Assembly (NCBI RefSeq): GCF_016756495.1
Contig: NZ_AP023243.1
Span: 4,344,501-4,408,500 of the forward strand
Source: Mesorhizobium sp. 113-3-3
Lineage (GTDB): Bacteria > Pseudomonadota > Alphaproteobacteria > Rhizobiales > Rhizobiaceae
Length of the DNA stretch: 64,000 nt
Direction: 5' to 3'
Shown here: piece after piece, positions 35,768 to 44,501 of the stretch
How positions within the stretch are numbered: the first letter of the stretch is position 1
How the letters are laid out: every line of letters starts with the position of its first letter
The notes under the pieces: generated by a model
The model's input: only the letters and a program-made list of their open reading frames with translations
The model's database searches: none
Told to the model about the DNA's origin: nothing
Program-made: the position numbers and the translations under genes

Positions 35768-36092
35768 GCTAGTGCTCCCATTGTTGGGACCGGCTGCGTC
35801 GCCGCCTCGGTCCGTCTCCTGCAGATGAACAAGCCTGGCAGTGCCCTTCGGCCCAAGACGGACCGCCGGCTGGCTGTCAAAACCTTCCCCTTGTCGTGGC
35901 CATTCACCGGCGGATGCCAGCTGGCCAACTTGGTCGTCTGCGTCAGGATTAATTATAACTAACTATACAGTCAATATCTTTTCGCAGGCATTGCCGCGGC
36001 TCACCCTGTTGTCGTGGACAATGCTGCAAGCTGCGAACGGAATGGCTCTTTCGCTGTCGGTATGATGGCCCGCGCTGCAAAATTTCTGCTTG
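35768..36092. other. Non-coding region between binding protein and epimerase genes
   Basis: This 325-nt stretch shows no supported gene; it includes the promoter side of the binding protein and the 3' side of the epimerase. A short AT-rich patch at 35948-35976 stands out (TTAATTATAACTAACTATAC) and could hold a promoter. Nothing else is seen. Confidence 0.4.
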
Positions 36093-37064
36093 TCAGGCGC
36101 TTGCCGCCGACCTGTCGCCAGTCACGATCCGTTGCCGGTACCATTCGAAGGTGCGCCGGATCCCTTCCTGATAGCTGGTCGTCGCCTCCCATCCGGGAAG
36201 AACCTGCCGTGCCAGGGTCAAGTCCGGGCAGCGGTTTGTCGGATCCTGCGGAATTGGCGCATGGTGCTCGATGCGGCTGCCAGGAACCAGCGAGCAAACG
36301 AATTTCGCGGTCTCTAGAACCGAGACCTCGCGATTGTTGCCGATGTTCAGGGGGCCTCGGTGTGTGATGCTGTCGCGCCAGAAGAAACGTTCCAGGCCGT
36401 CGACGATATCATCCACATAACCCCAACTGCGCGATTGGGAGCCGTCGCCGTAGACGGTCAGGATTCCCGTGGTCAGCGCCTGGCAGACAAAATTCGAAAC
36501 GGCACGGCCGTCATCGATGCGCGTTCGCGGCCCATAGGTGTTGAACAGCCTGACGACGCGCACATCGAGCCCGCTGACGCGTTGCTCTTCGAACAGCAGC
36601 GCCTCGGTGCAGCGCTTGCTCTCGTCGTAAGAAGCCCGTGGTCCGGTGCAGTCCACCGATCCCCGGTAGCTCTCCGGCTGCGGCGACATCAGCGGATCGC
36701 CATAGACCTCCGAGGTCGAGGCGAAGCAGAAGCGTCCGCCGGGCCTGAGCAATGACAGGAGATTGAGCGCGCCGCCTATGTTGGCCCTGATCGTGCGCGC
36801 CGGCTCGCGCATGTACCATACGGGCGAAGCCGGCGACGCCAGATGGATGATCTCGTCGAAATGCTGGCCGGTCGTGAAGCTTTCAGCATCGGCAATCCGC
36901 AGGCTGAACCGCGGGTCCGAGACATGGGCAATGTTGTCGCGCAATCCGGTCCATAGATTGTCGACGACGACCAGCGTTTCCAGATCGTCACGCCGCAGCA
37001 GACGATCGACAAGATGGGAGCCGAGAAAGCCGCAGCCACCAGAAACCAACACGCTGCGCGGCAT
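36093..37064 (-). CDS. NAD-dependent epimerase/dehydratase, UDP-glucuronate decarboxylase-like
   Basis: A 323-residue extended short-chain dehydrogenase acting on nucleotide sugars. The NAD motif GGCGFLGSHL is at the N-terminus, the active-site pair in SYDESKR (Tyr, Lys) follows a catalytic STSEVYGDP, and substrate recognition regions RLFNTYGPR and GYVDDIVDGL are present. The pattern resembles UDP-glucuronate decarboxylase (UDP-xylose synthase) more than galactose epimerase. The frame opens with GTG at 37070, but the ATG at 37064 has GGGGAG upstream. It stands alone; the role in polysaccharide synthesis is inferred. Confidence 0.82.
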   Translation of the reverse strand: MPRSVLVSGGCGFLGSHLVDRLLRRDDLETLVVVDNLWTGLRDNIAHVSDPRFSLRIADAESFTTGQHFDEIIHLASPASPVWYMREPARTIRANIGGALNLLSLLRPGGRFCFASTSEVYGDPLMSPQPESYRGSVDCTGPRASYDESKRCTEALLFEEQRVSGLDVRVVRLFNTYGPRTRIDDGRAVSNFVCQALTTGILTVYGDGSQSRSWGYVDDIVDGLERFFWRDSITHRGPLNIGNNREVSVLETAKFVCSLVPGSRIEHHAPIPQDPTNRCPDLTLARQVLPGWEATTSYQEGIRRTFEWYRQRIVTGDRSAASA

Positions 37065-37832
37065 GCGCACTCCCCTTCAGAAACACGGCCGGTCAAACGC
37101 GCCGCAACGCTTGTTCCCAGGATATGGGAACCGGGTCCTATCCGGATCCGACAGTCTTCTACCAGTGCTTTCGTCGACGCAGCAATTGCAACGACCAAAC
37201 TTGCGCCGGGCCAATGCTTGGTCGCCCAAGCATGAACGGTCGCTCGGGGTGGAGCGAGCGTCGGCGGTACCTGCAGACGGGTGGCGTCTTCCGGCGACCT
37301 ACAGCGCCCGTTGCGGGCAAGGCATTCCGGTGGCATCGCCGCAGCGCGACGCTGTGGGCAGCGGTCTCATGCTCATGTTTTCCGACTGGCGCACAAGCTC
37401 GGCGAAGACCAGCGCGAAGCTACCCAGCATGACAAAGACGATGATCAGGCGTGCTACCGGCAATATGTCGGCCTCGTCTGGTTGGTGCGTGACCCCGAAC
37501 ATCAAACTTCGTCCCGAAGATCATGCGCACAAATCAAAAGTGCCGTGGCGTCCCTTGGCATCCCGAAGGATACAGCGATGCTACGGGCGCCCCCACGCCA
37601 TCCATGCCGGCTAACATGATCGATCTGCCTTTACGAGACTTTAAGCCTCGCCTTAACCATCACATTCGCTCGTGCCGTGTCATGAAGCGCGATCCGCGGG
37701 TTCGCACGATGCTGTCGCGGCCTGCTTTGCGCGCCGCCGCAACGGCTCTCTTTGCAGACCTGCCCACCCCGTGCTACCCCGGCGCGGGTGCGGCCAGACC
37801 TGCCGCCGCCAATCGGTCGCGATCGGGGAGCC
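37065..37832. other. Long intergenic region before NAD kinase
   Basis: 768 nt without a confident gene. One minus-strand frame (37299-37505) could encode a small membrane protein and is listed separately. The remainder shows no repeat, tRNA or conserved frame that I recognise. Confidence 0.4.
37299..37505 (-). CDS. Possible small single-span membrane protein
   Basis: A 68-codon frame whose central part VARLIIVFVMLGSFALVFAELVR would make a good membrane helix, with a charged tail after it. A TTG start within the frame (before PVARLIIV) has GAGG upstream, giving about 54 residues. There is no family match that I recognise, so it may not be real. Confidence 0.3.
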   Translation of the reverse strand: MMFGVTHQPDEADILPVARLIIVFVMLGSFALVFAELVRQSENMSMRPLPTASRCGDATGMPCPQRAL

Positions 37833-38606
37833 ATGAGCACAGCCGCCAACAGCATCGCCTTCGTCTCGTCCGACACTGCAGACGCCAAGGCGGCGCTGGA
37901 AAGTCTGTCGGCGCGCTACGGCCAGTGTTCGATCGCGGAGGCCACTGTCGTGGTGGCCCTGGGCGGCGACGGCTTCCTGTTGCAGACCTTGCGCGACACG
38001 ATGGGGACGGGAAAGAAGGTCTACGGCATGAACCGTGGCACCATCGGGTTCCTGATGAACGAGTACCGTTCCGGAGGGCTCACCGAGCGGATAGCGGCGG
38101 CGGTCGCCGAAACCATCCGGCCGCTCGAAATGCTGGCCGTCACCTCGGAAGGCGAAACCGTCTCGGCGCTGGCGATCAACGAGGTGGCGCTGTGGCGCCA
38201 ATCCTATCAGACGGCCAAGATCCGCATCAGCGTCGATGACCAGATAAGGCTCGAGGAACTCAGTTGCGATGGCGTCATGATCGCGACGCCGGCCGGATCC
38301 ACCGCCTACAATCTTTCAGCGCATGGCCCGATCCTGCCGCTCGACGCGCCGCTCCTTGCACTGACGCCGGTCAGCCCGTTTCGCCCGCGCCGCTGGCGTG
38401 GCGCATTGCTCTCCAACAAAGCGACCGTGCGCTTTGACATTCTGGAGCCGGAAAAACGGCCGGTGAACGCCGCCGCCGACCATACGGAGGTCAAGGCGGT
38501 GACCTCGGTAACGGTGCGGGAATCGCCGGCAGCGACGGCAACCTTGCTCTTCGATCCCAATCATTCCTGGAACGAGCGCATCCTGGCTGAGCAGTTCCGT
38601 TATTGA
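37833..38606 (+). CDS. nadK: NAD kinase
   Basis: Phosphorylates NAD to NADP. The 257-residue protein has the GGDG motif at 44-47 ([10 protein letters not shown]), the NE/D pair in [27 protein letters not shown] for substrate binding, and a beta-rich C-terminal domain. The ATG at 37833 has GGGGAG upstream; the frame extends further back without a family match. The alphaproteobacterial version is usually this short. Confidence 0.92.
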   Translation: MSTAANSIAFVSSDTADAKAALESLSARYGQCSIAEATVVVALGGDGFLLQTLRDTMGTGKKVYGMNRGTIGFLMNEYRSGGLTERIAAAVAETIRPLEMLAVTSEGETVSALAINEVALWRQSYQTAKIRISVDDQIRLEELSCDGVMIATPAGSTAYNLSAHGPILPLDAPLLALTPVSPFRPRRWRGALLSNKATVRFDILEPEKRPVNAAADHTEVKAVTSVTVRESPAATATLLFDPNHSWNERILAEQFRY

Positions 38607-38738
38607 GCCGACACACAGACAAGCGGCCGGATTAAGCATCGCGATTAAGGTTACAGCTTCACAATCGCGCCAATCCCGCCCGTTTCTGTTGACAAATCGC
38701 GGACTTGCGCCTAATCGCAATGCCAATCTTGCAAGCGC

Positions 38739-40391
38739 GTGGCGCTTGCCGCGACGAATAACGTTGCGCCTCCCCGAACCAGCCAAAGACAACAACACTT
38801 GTCCTCAGACACCACGATCGCTCAAGAAGCGTTGACCTTTTCAGACCTCGGCCTGTCGCCGAAGGTGCTTTCCGCAGTCACCGATGCCGGCTACACGCAG
38901 CCGACACCGATCCAGGCCGGCGCCATCCCGCACGCCTTGCTCGGCAAGGACGTGCTGGGCATAGCCCAGACCGGTACCGGCAAGACAGCCTCATTCGTGC
39001 TGCCGATGCTGACCCGGCTGGAAAAGGGCCGCGCCCGCGCCCGCATGCCGCGCACGCTGATTCTCGAACCGACGCGTGAGCTTGCCGCGCAGGTCGAAGA
39101 AAACTTCGTCAAATACGGCAAGAACCACAAGCTCAACATCGCGCTCCTGATCGGCGGCGTGTCGTTCGACGAACAGGACAAGAAGCTGGAGCGCGGCGCC
39201 GACGTGCTGATCGCGACGCCTGGCCGTCTGCTCGACCATCGCGAGCGCGGCAAGCTTTTGCTCAATGGCGTCGAGATTCTCGTCATCGACGAGGCCGACC
39301 GGATGCTCGACATGGGTTTCATTCCCGATATCGAACGCATCTGCGAGATGATCCCGTTCACCCGGCAGACGTTGTTCTTCTCGGCGACCATGCCCCCGGA
39401 AATCACCAAGCTGACGGAAAAGTTTTTGCACGCGCCGGTGCGTGTCGAGGTGTCGAAAGCCGCGTCGGCCGCCACCAACATCATCCAGCGGCTGGTCAAA
39501 TCCGGCTCGAAGCCCTGGGACAAGCGCGAGACCTTGCGCAACCTCATCAAGGCCGAAGATGCCGAGTTGAAGAACGCCATCATCTTCTGCAACCGCAAGG
39601 TCGAAGTGTCGGAACTGTTCCGCTCGCTGCTGAAGTATGATTTCGATGCCGGCGCCCTGCATGGCGACATGGACCAGCGCGCCCGCATGCAGATGCTGGC
39701 CAATTTCCGCGACGGCAAGCTTCGCTACCTCGTGGCTTCGGACGTTGCCGCGCGCGGCCTCGACATCCCCGATGTCAGCCACGTGTTCAACTATGACGTG
39801 CCGATCCATGCCGAGGACTATGTCCACCGCATCGGCCGCACCGGCCGTGCCGGTCGCTCCGGCAAGTCATTCACCATCGCGACCAAGTCCGACACCAAAT
39901 ACATCGACGCCATCGAACGGCTGATAGGCACCAAGATCGAGTGGCATGATGGCGACCTGTCGACGGTCGTGGCCAGCGAAGGCGGTGAAGACGATGCGCC
40001 GCGCCGTGGCAAGGGCGCACCGCGCCGCGCCGGCCGCAAGGACGACGATCGCAAGGACAGGGGCGAGCGCAAGAAGGGCGGCGAACGCCGTGGCAGACAC
40101 ACCGAGGAAGACGCCTCGAGCGTGGTCGCGCAGCAAGAACAGCCCGATGTGGCGGAGACGGCCGTTGCCGATATCAGCGAGCGGCGCGCGCGCAAGGACG
40201 CTATCCGTTCGGAAAACACCGAACGCAAATCCTCCGATCGCAACGAGCAACGCGCACCGGAACGGGGTGACACCAGGCCGCAGCGCGACAACAGCCGCCC
40301 TGCCCGCCATCGCCACCAGGAAGACAACGACACCACCGTTGGCTTCGGCGACGATATGCCGGCCTTCATGCGCATCGTCGCCAAGGTCTGA
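38739..40391 (+). CDS. DEAD-box RNA helicase (RhlE-like)
   Basis: ATP-dependent RNA helicase of about 550 residues. The Q motif region precedes GIAQTGTGKTASF (motif I), PTRELAAQ (Ia), VLIATPGRLLDH (Ib), VIDEADRMLDMGF (II), FSATMPPEI (III), and HRIGRTGRAGRSG (VI). Past about residue 410 the protein is a basic, low-complexity tail rich in Arg, Lys and Asp, typical of RhlE-like cold or ribosome-assembly helicases. The start is uncertain: the frame opens with GTG at 38739, and a TTG at 38799 is possible; neither has a clear ribosome-binding site. Confidence 0.88.
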   Translation: MALAATNNVAPPRTSQRQQHLSSDTTIAQEALTFSDLGLSPKVLSAVTDAGYTQPTPIQAGAIPHALLGKDVLGIAQTGTGKTASFVLPMLTRLEKGRARARMPRTLILEPTRELAAQVEENFVKYGKNHKLNIALLIGGVSFDEQDKKLERGADVLIATPGRLLDHRERGKLLLNGVEILVIDEADRMLDMGFIPDIERICEMIPFTRQTLFFSATMPPEITKLTEKFLHAPVRVEVSKAASAATNIIQRLVKSGSKPWDKRETLRNLIKAEDAELKNAIIFCNRKVEVSELFRSLLKYDFDAGALHGDMDQRARMQMLANFRDGKLRYLVASDVAARGLDIPDVSHVFNYDVPIHAEDYVHRIGRTGRAGRSGKSFTIATKSDTKYIDAIERLIGTKIEWHDGDLSTVVASEGGEDDAPRRGKGAPRRAGRKDDDRKDRGERKKGGERRGRHTEEDASSVVAQQEQPDVAETAVADISERRARKDAIRSENTERKSSDRNEQRAPERGDTRPQRDNSRPARHRHQEDNDTTVGFGDDMPAFMRIVAKV

Positions 40392-40405
40392 TCCCGGCCG
40401 CTTTC

Positions 40406-40437
40406 GAAGGCAAGCCGCCCGGCTTGCCTTCTTCTCT
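40406..40437 (+). terminator. Terminator of the DEAD-box helicase gene
   Basis: A 12-bp perfect stem GAAGGCAAGCCG/CGGCTTGCCTTC (40406-40417, 40420-40431) with a 2-nt loop is followed by TTCTCTT, 14 nt past the stop. Confidence 0.8.
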
Positions 40438-40465
40438 TGGAATCGCTCCTAGCCTGGCTCGCCCG

Positions 40466-41074
40466 TCACATGGGCCCAGGCATCATCTTGGTCGGTTTCT
40501 CCAGCATCGGGAAGTCGGCCTTGGTGCATTTCACGTTCGGGTTGGTCGGACTGAACATGCCGTTGGGATTGTCCCTGAACAGCCAGGCGTGAAGATCGTA
40601 GTGGACGAACTCCCTCGGGATGAGCGGATAGTGTCCCTCCATCGGGCCCATGAATTTCTGGCCAAACAAAGTGGGGACCTCCTTGACGTCCGGCGTCAGC
40701 GGCACCAGCCATTCCACGCCGACCAACTTCAGGCCTTTCTTGGTCGGCTCGTAGATCAGGACGTTAGGCTTCATCGGGTCGAGCTTCTGGCCGACGCTCG
40801 GGACATTGACGAAATGGACGCCCATGGCGCCTTTCGGGTAATCCATCGAGCCCGGTATCTTTTCTCCACTGTAGAAGACGCAGCCGACTGTCGACAGATA
40901 CAGATCGCGGACCGCGGCCGTGTAGTCCTCATATTTGGCGAGCGACTTTTTCAAGGCCTCGATGTCGGCCTTGCTGGCGTCCTCGGCCCGAGCTGTGGCG
41001 AGCCCCAACCATACGCCTGCAATACTAGTCAAAGCGAGGACGCCATAGCGCCCAAGGCTGCCTGTTCTTGTCAT
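40466..41074 (-). CDS. Putative periplasmic protein of unknown function
   Basis: A 202-residue protein with a signal peptide (MTRTGSLGRYGVLALTSIAG, cleavage near ARA), a helical segment ADIEALKKSLAKYEDYTAAV, and a conserved-looking core with YPKGAMGVHFVNVPSVG, PNVLIYEPTKKGLKLVGVEW, and HYDLHAWLFRDNPNGMFSPTNP. It is a secreted protein with a His/Trp-containing C-terminal motif; the family is seen in soil bacteria but I do not know its function. The start has GGGAGG upstream. Confidence 0.75.
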   Translation of the reverse strand: MTRTGSLGRYGVLALTSIAGVWLGLATARAEDASKADIEALKKSLAKYEDYTAAVRDLYLSTVGCVFYSGEKIPGSMDYPKGAMGVHFVNVPSVGQKLDPMKPNVLIYEPTKKGLKLVGVEWLVPLTPDVKEVPTLFGQKFMGPMEGHYPLIPREFVHYDLHAWLFRDNPNGMFSPTNPNVKCTKADFPMLEKPTKMMPGPM

Positions 41075-41257
41075 GCATTCCTCCCAGACTTTCTGATCTG
41101 GCCGTGCAAGACCGAGGCGGAAAAAATGCTTGTTACGCGGCCAGTTGTACCGCCCCATCCCCTCTGGAACGCAACGATGCTAATCCTTTCGACGATCACG
41201 GGAAAGCAGTTATTTAGACCTAGCTAATTCTCTTTCGAAGCCGTCTCACGCCCAAAC

Positions 41258-41285
41258 AAAAACGGCCCCTTGCGGGACCGTTTTC
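41258..41285 (-). terminator. Terminator of the OmpA-family gene
   Basis: A stem AAAACGG/CCGTTTT plus CCC/GGG, with one mismatch and a 4-nt loop, runs into TTTTTG on the minus strand, 20 nt past the stop. Confidence 0.8.
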
Positions 41286-41305
41286 GCATGCGATTGCCGG
41301 ACAGA

Positions 41306-41956
41306 TCAGGTGAGCGGCGACAACTGGATCTCGACGCGGCGGTTCTGCTCGCGGCCGGCAGCCGTCGCATTGGAGGCGATTGGCCGCGTCTTGCCGAAGC
41401 CGGTGACAGCGAAGCGGCGCTGATCGACGCCCTGACCGGACAGATAGTTCGCAACCGCCAGCGCGCGGCGCTGCGACAAATCGAAATTGTGCTGTTCGCC
41501 GCCGGTCGAATCGGTATGACCGAACACGTCGACCGTGGTCTGCTTGAATTTCTTCAGCACCAGCGCTACCGAGTTCAGCACCGGATAGAAGCCGGGCTTC
41601 ACCGCATCCTGATCGACATTGAAGGTGATGTCCGACGGCATGTTGAGGATGATCTGGTCGCCGCTGCGGGTGACGCTGACACCGGTGCCCTCCAGCTGCC
41701 GACGCAGCTCGGCTTCGTTCTGATCCATGGTGGCGCCGATGGCGCCGCCGGCCAGCGCGCCGATGCCGGCGCCGATCAAGGCGTTGCGGCGATCATTGCC
41801 ACCGGCAAGCAGACCAAGGCTGGCGCCTGCCAGGGCACCGAGACCTGCGCCTGCGGCCGTGTTGGAAATCTTCTGGTCGCCCGTATACGGATCGGTGGTG
41901 GTGCAGGCGCTCACGAGCAAAGCCGTCGCCACGACGACGAGCACGGTCTTCTTCAT
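41306..41956 (-). CDS. OmpA-family lipoprotein with glycine-zipper region
   Basis: A 216-residue outer-membrane lipoprotein. The signal ends in the lipobox VSAC, with Cys18 lipidated. Residues about 36-77 are glycine-zipper segments (GAGLGALAGASLGLLAGG and GAGIGALAGGAIGA), and 100-216 form an OmpA-like peptidoglycan-binding domain with FGHTDSTGGEQHNFDLSQRRA and TGFGKTRPIASNAT. Members resembling YiaD link the outer membrane to peptidoglycan. The ATG at 41956 gives the lipobox directly; longer frames are not likely. Confidence 0.9.
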   Translation of the reverse strand: MKKTVLVVVATALLVSACTTTDPYTGDQKISNTAAGAGLGALAGASLGLLAGGNDRRNALIGAGIGALAGGAIGATMDQNEAELRRQLEGTGVSVTRSGDQIILNMPSDITFNVDQDAVKPGFYPVLNSVALVLKKFKQTTVDVFGHTDSTGGEQHNFDLSQRRALAVANYLSGQGVDQRRFAVTGFGKTRPIASNATAAGREQNRRVEIQLSPLT

Positions 41957-42083
41957 AGATGGTCCCTCTCTAAGTCGCGCCTTTCTCGACGGCGCCAAAT
42001 CAGCCCTTCCGGCGACTTGTACCATGAATTGCGGCGAAAAACGGAACGGGAAAAGCGCCTGCAGCGGCTTTTCCCGGGATCAG

Positions 42084-42452
42084 TTACCAGAGATTCTTGC
42101 CGTCAATGACCACCACTTCCACCTTGTCGAGATTGAAGTCGTCGAACAGCCGCGAGTTGACGCTGATCTTCGGATTGTCGAAATCCGGCTCGCCGGTCGA
42201 CCAATCCGGCGTCTCGGTGAACGTGCCGCAGCCGCAATTGGCGCAGAAACCGTGCTTCACGGTTTTCGAGCCCCATTCATAGAAGGAGACGTTCTTCAGT
42301 GGCGTGATGAGCTTGAACTGCGACGGGGTATAATAGGCCCAGAGCGAGCCGCGTTTCGAGCAGAACGAACAGGTGCATTGCGTCACCGTTTCCGGCGCCT
42401 CCGAAACCTCGAATGTCGTCGCCTTGCAGTGGCAGCTTCCCTTGATGGTCAT
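42084..42452 (-). CDS. GFA-family (CENP-V/glutathione-dependent formaldehyde-activating) protein
   Basis: A 122-residue zinc-binding protein of the GFA/CENP-V fold. Cysteine motifs are present: GSCHCKA near the start, CTCSFCSKRG, and FCANCGCGTF, the expected set for two zinc sites. The family includes S-hydroxymethylglutathione synthase, but most members have no proven activity. GAGAGG lies 8 nt before the ATG at 42452; upstream GTG/ATG codons are too close to that site. Confidence 0.85.
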   Translation of the reverse strand: MTIKGSCHCKATTFEVSEAPETVTQCTCSFCSKRGSLWAYYTPSQFKLITPLKNVSFYEWGSKTVKHGFCANCGCGTFTETPDWSTGEPDFDNPKISVNSRLFDDFNLDKVEVVVIDGKNLW

Positions 42453-42559
42453 CAACATCACCTCTCCATTGTCCGCCGCCCACGCGGCAGGGCACCATAA
42501 AGAAGCGATCCTGACAACTGCCCGTCAGCAGGCTCTAACCTGAACAACAAGCAGCGAAA

Positions 42560-42937
42560 TCAATAGGACGATGGCGGCACGAACAGGCAGATGGTCCTGC
42601 CGGCGTCGAGCCCGGCCACATGCGCGCACCAATGATATTCGCCGTCGGGCGAATCCTTGATGCGCCTGTCGCTGTAGGCCAGCACCTCTCCTGTGTCCTT
42701 GATGACATAGCCTTCCGGGCGCTCGCCGATCGAGGTCTGCGACACCTCGTGGCAGTCGTAATTCGCACAACAGGCGAACGGATAACTCCAGCCCTGCGGC
42801 TTGGCCGCGGTCGGCTTGGCGTCATGCGCCAAGGCCGGCATCGTCAGGACGGCGATCGCTGAGGCGGCGAACAGAGGAAGGAGAACCTGGCCAACCGATG
42901 GAACGGCGATGGCCGATCTGGAATTGGCGGCAAACAT
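42560..42937 (-). CDS. Putative periplasmic protein
   Basis: A 125-residue protein with signal peptide (MFAANSRSAIAVPSVGQVLL, cleavage near ALA) and a mature part HDAKPTAAKPQGWSYPFACCANYDCHEVSQ, then IGERPEGYVIKDTGEVLAYSDRRIKDSPDGEYHWC ending CLFVPPSSY. The several cysteines (CC, C, C, C) suggest a disulfide-bonded or metal-binding fold. AAGGAG precedes the ATG at 42937; a longer frame begins at 43096. The family is not recognised. Confidence 0.7.
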   Translation of the reverse strand: MFAANSRSAIAVPSVGQVLLPLFAASAIAVLTMPALAHDAKPTAAKPQGWSYPFACCANYDCHEVSQTSIGERPEGYVIKDTGEVLAYSDRRIKDSPDGEYHWCAHVAGLDAGRTICLFVPPSSY

Positions 42938-43242
42938 GACAACGCTCCTTTCAAACGAGGTTTCAAGCGTTTCGCTTGCCCGTTCCCGGAACGTGTCTTC
43001 CCAGCGGCCGATCGTCAGCAGATATGCCGCGACCGGCCATAAATGCTTTTGTCTCCTCCTGGCGCAAATGGTGAGCCGAAATGTGAGTCGGCGCAAGAAA
43101 TTGCTGCTTGACCACCCGCACCTGTGGCGGGACCGGGCAAGACAGCAACAGGTGCCCCTCGACTAAGGCGGATCGTGATCAATGAGGCCCGCGTGGTCCC
43201 CACGAAGTGCGAGCGGGCGCAATCGTCTGGTGGTGGGCTGAT

Positions 43243-44374
43243 CTAGTCCAGATCCGCCACGGCCTCACCCGCGCCGCCTTCGATGCGTTGCGACAGCGAG
43301 GCTTCCATGAAGTCGTCGAGGTCGCCATCGAGCACGCTCGACGGACTGGTGCTCTCGACACCGGTGCGCAGGTCTTTCACCAGCTGATAGGGCTGCAGTA
43401 CGTAGGAACGAATCTGATGCCCCCAGCCGATGTCGCTCTTCGACGCCTCGGTGGCGTTGGCAACGGCCTCGCGCTTCTTCAACTCTTCCTCGTAGAGGCG
43501 CGAGCGCAGCATTTCCCAGGCCTTGGCCTTGTTCTTGTGCTGTGAACGCTCGGCCTGGCAAGCGACCGCGATGCCCGTGGCGATATGCGTGATGCGCACG
43601 GCCGAATCCGTCGTGTTGACGTGCTGGCCGCCGGAACCCGACGAGCGATAGGTGTCGATGCGCACATCCGATTCCGAAACATCGATCTCGATCCTGTCAT
43701 CAACGACCGGATAGACCCAGATGCTGGAGAAGGACGTATGGCGACGCGCATTGCTGTCATAGGGCGAAATACGGACCAGACGGTGGACGCCCGATTCCGT
43801 CTTTAGCCAGCCATAGGCATTGTGGCCCTTGATCAAGAGCGTCGCGGATTTGATGCCGGCCTCTTCGCCGTCATGCACTTCCAGCACCTCGACCTTGAAG
43901 CGGCGGCGTTCGGCCCAGCGCGTGTACATGCGCAACAGCATCGAGGCCCAGTCCTGGCTTTCGGTGCCGCCCGCGCCGGCGTGGACTTCGAGATAGGTGT
44001 CGTTGGCGTCGGCTTCACCCGACAGCAGCGTTTCGACCTGGCGGGCCTTCGCCTCGCCCTGCATCGAGCGGATTGCCGCCTCGGCCTCGGCGATGACGCC
44101 CTCGTCGCCCTCTTCCTCGCCGAGTTCGATCAGGCCGATATTGTCTTCCAGCGCCTGGGTCAGGCCCTTGACCGCCGCGATGCCTTCCTCGAGGCTCTGG
44201 CGCTCGCGCATCAGCTTCTGGGCTTCCAGCGGTTCGTTCCAGAGGCTGGCGTCCTCGGCCCGCACATTCAGGTATTCAAGCCGCTTTATGGCCTGATCCC
44301 AGTCAAAGATGCCTCCTCAGCAGGGTTATCGCCTGCCTGATCTCGTCGACAATATTCTGCGTTTCCGCGCGCAT
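43243..44374 (-). CDS. prfB: Peptide chain release factor 2, expressed by programmed +1 frameshift
   Basis: RF2 ends translation at UGA and UAA codons. The gene starts at ATG 44374 with [23 protein letters not shown], then an in-frame TGA at codon 24 (44303-44305). A +1 slip at CTT TGA continues [22 protein letters not shown] and gives 376 residues. The slip site AGGAGG-CAT-CTT-TGA-C has a Shine-Dalgarno-like hexamer 3 nt before CTT, exactly as in E. coli. The body carries the SPF (codon-reading) motif region and the GGQ tripeptide within [13 protein letters not shown]. Readthrough would thus depend on RF2 level, a well-known autoregulation. Confidence 0.95.
44302..44317 (-). promoter_or_regulatory. 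prfB programmed frameshift site
   Basis: On the minus strand AGGAGG (44312-44317), CAT, CTT, TGA and C are read in order. The internal Shine-Dalgarno, slippery CTT and weak TGA-C context are all present. Confidence 0.93.
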
Positions 44375-44501
44375 GGCCTGGTATTTTGTCCTGTTGCTGA
44401 AGTGACACTTCGGTCGGCGCGATACATAGGGACGGCGCCGTCATGTGTAAAGCGAAATGGGCCGGCCTCCAGGCCAGCCCAGCGATCCGCATCCTGACCC
44501 G

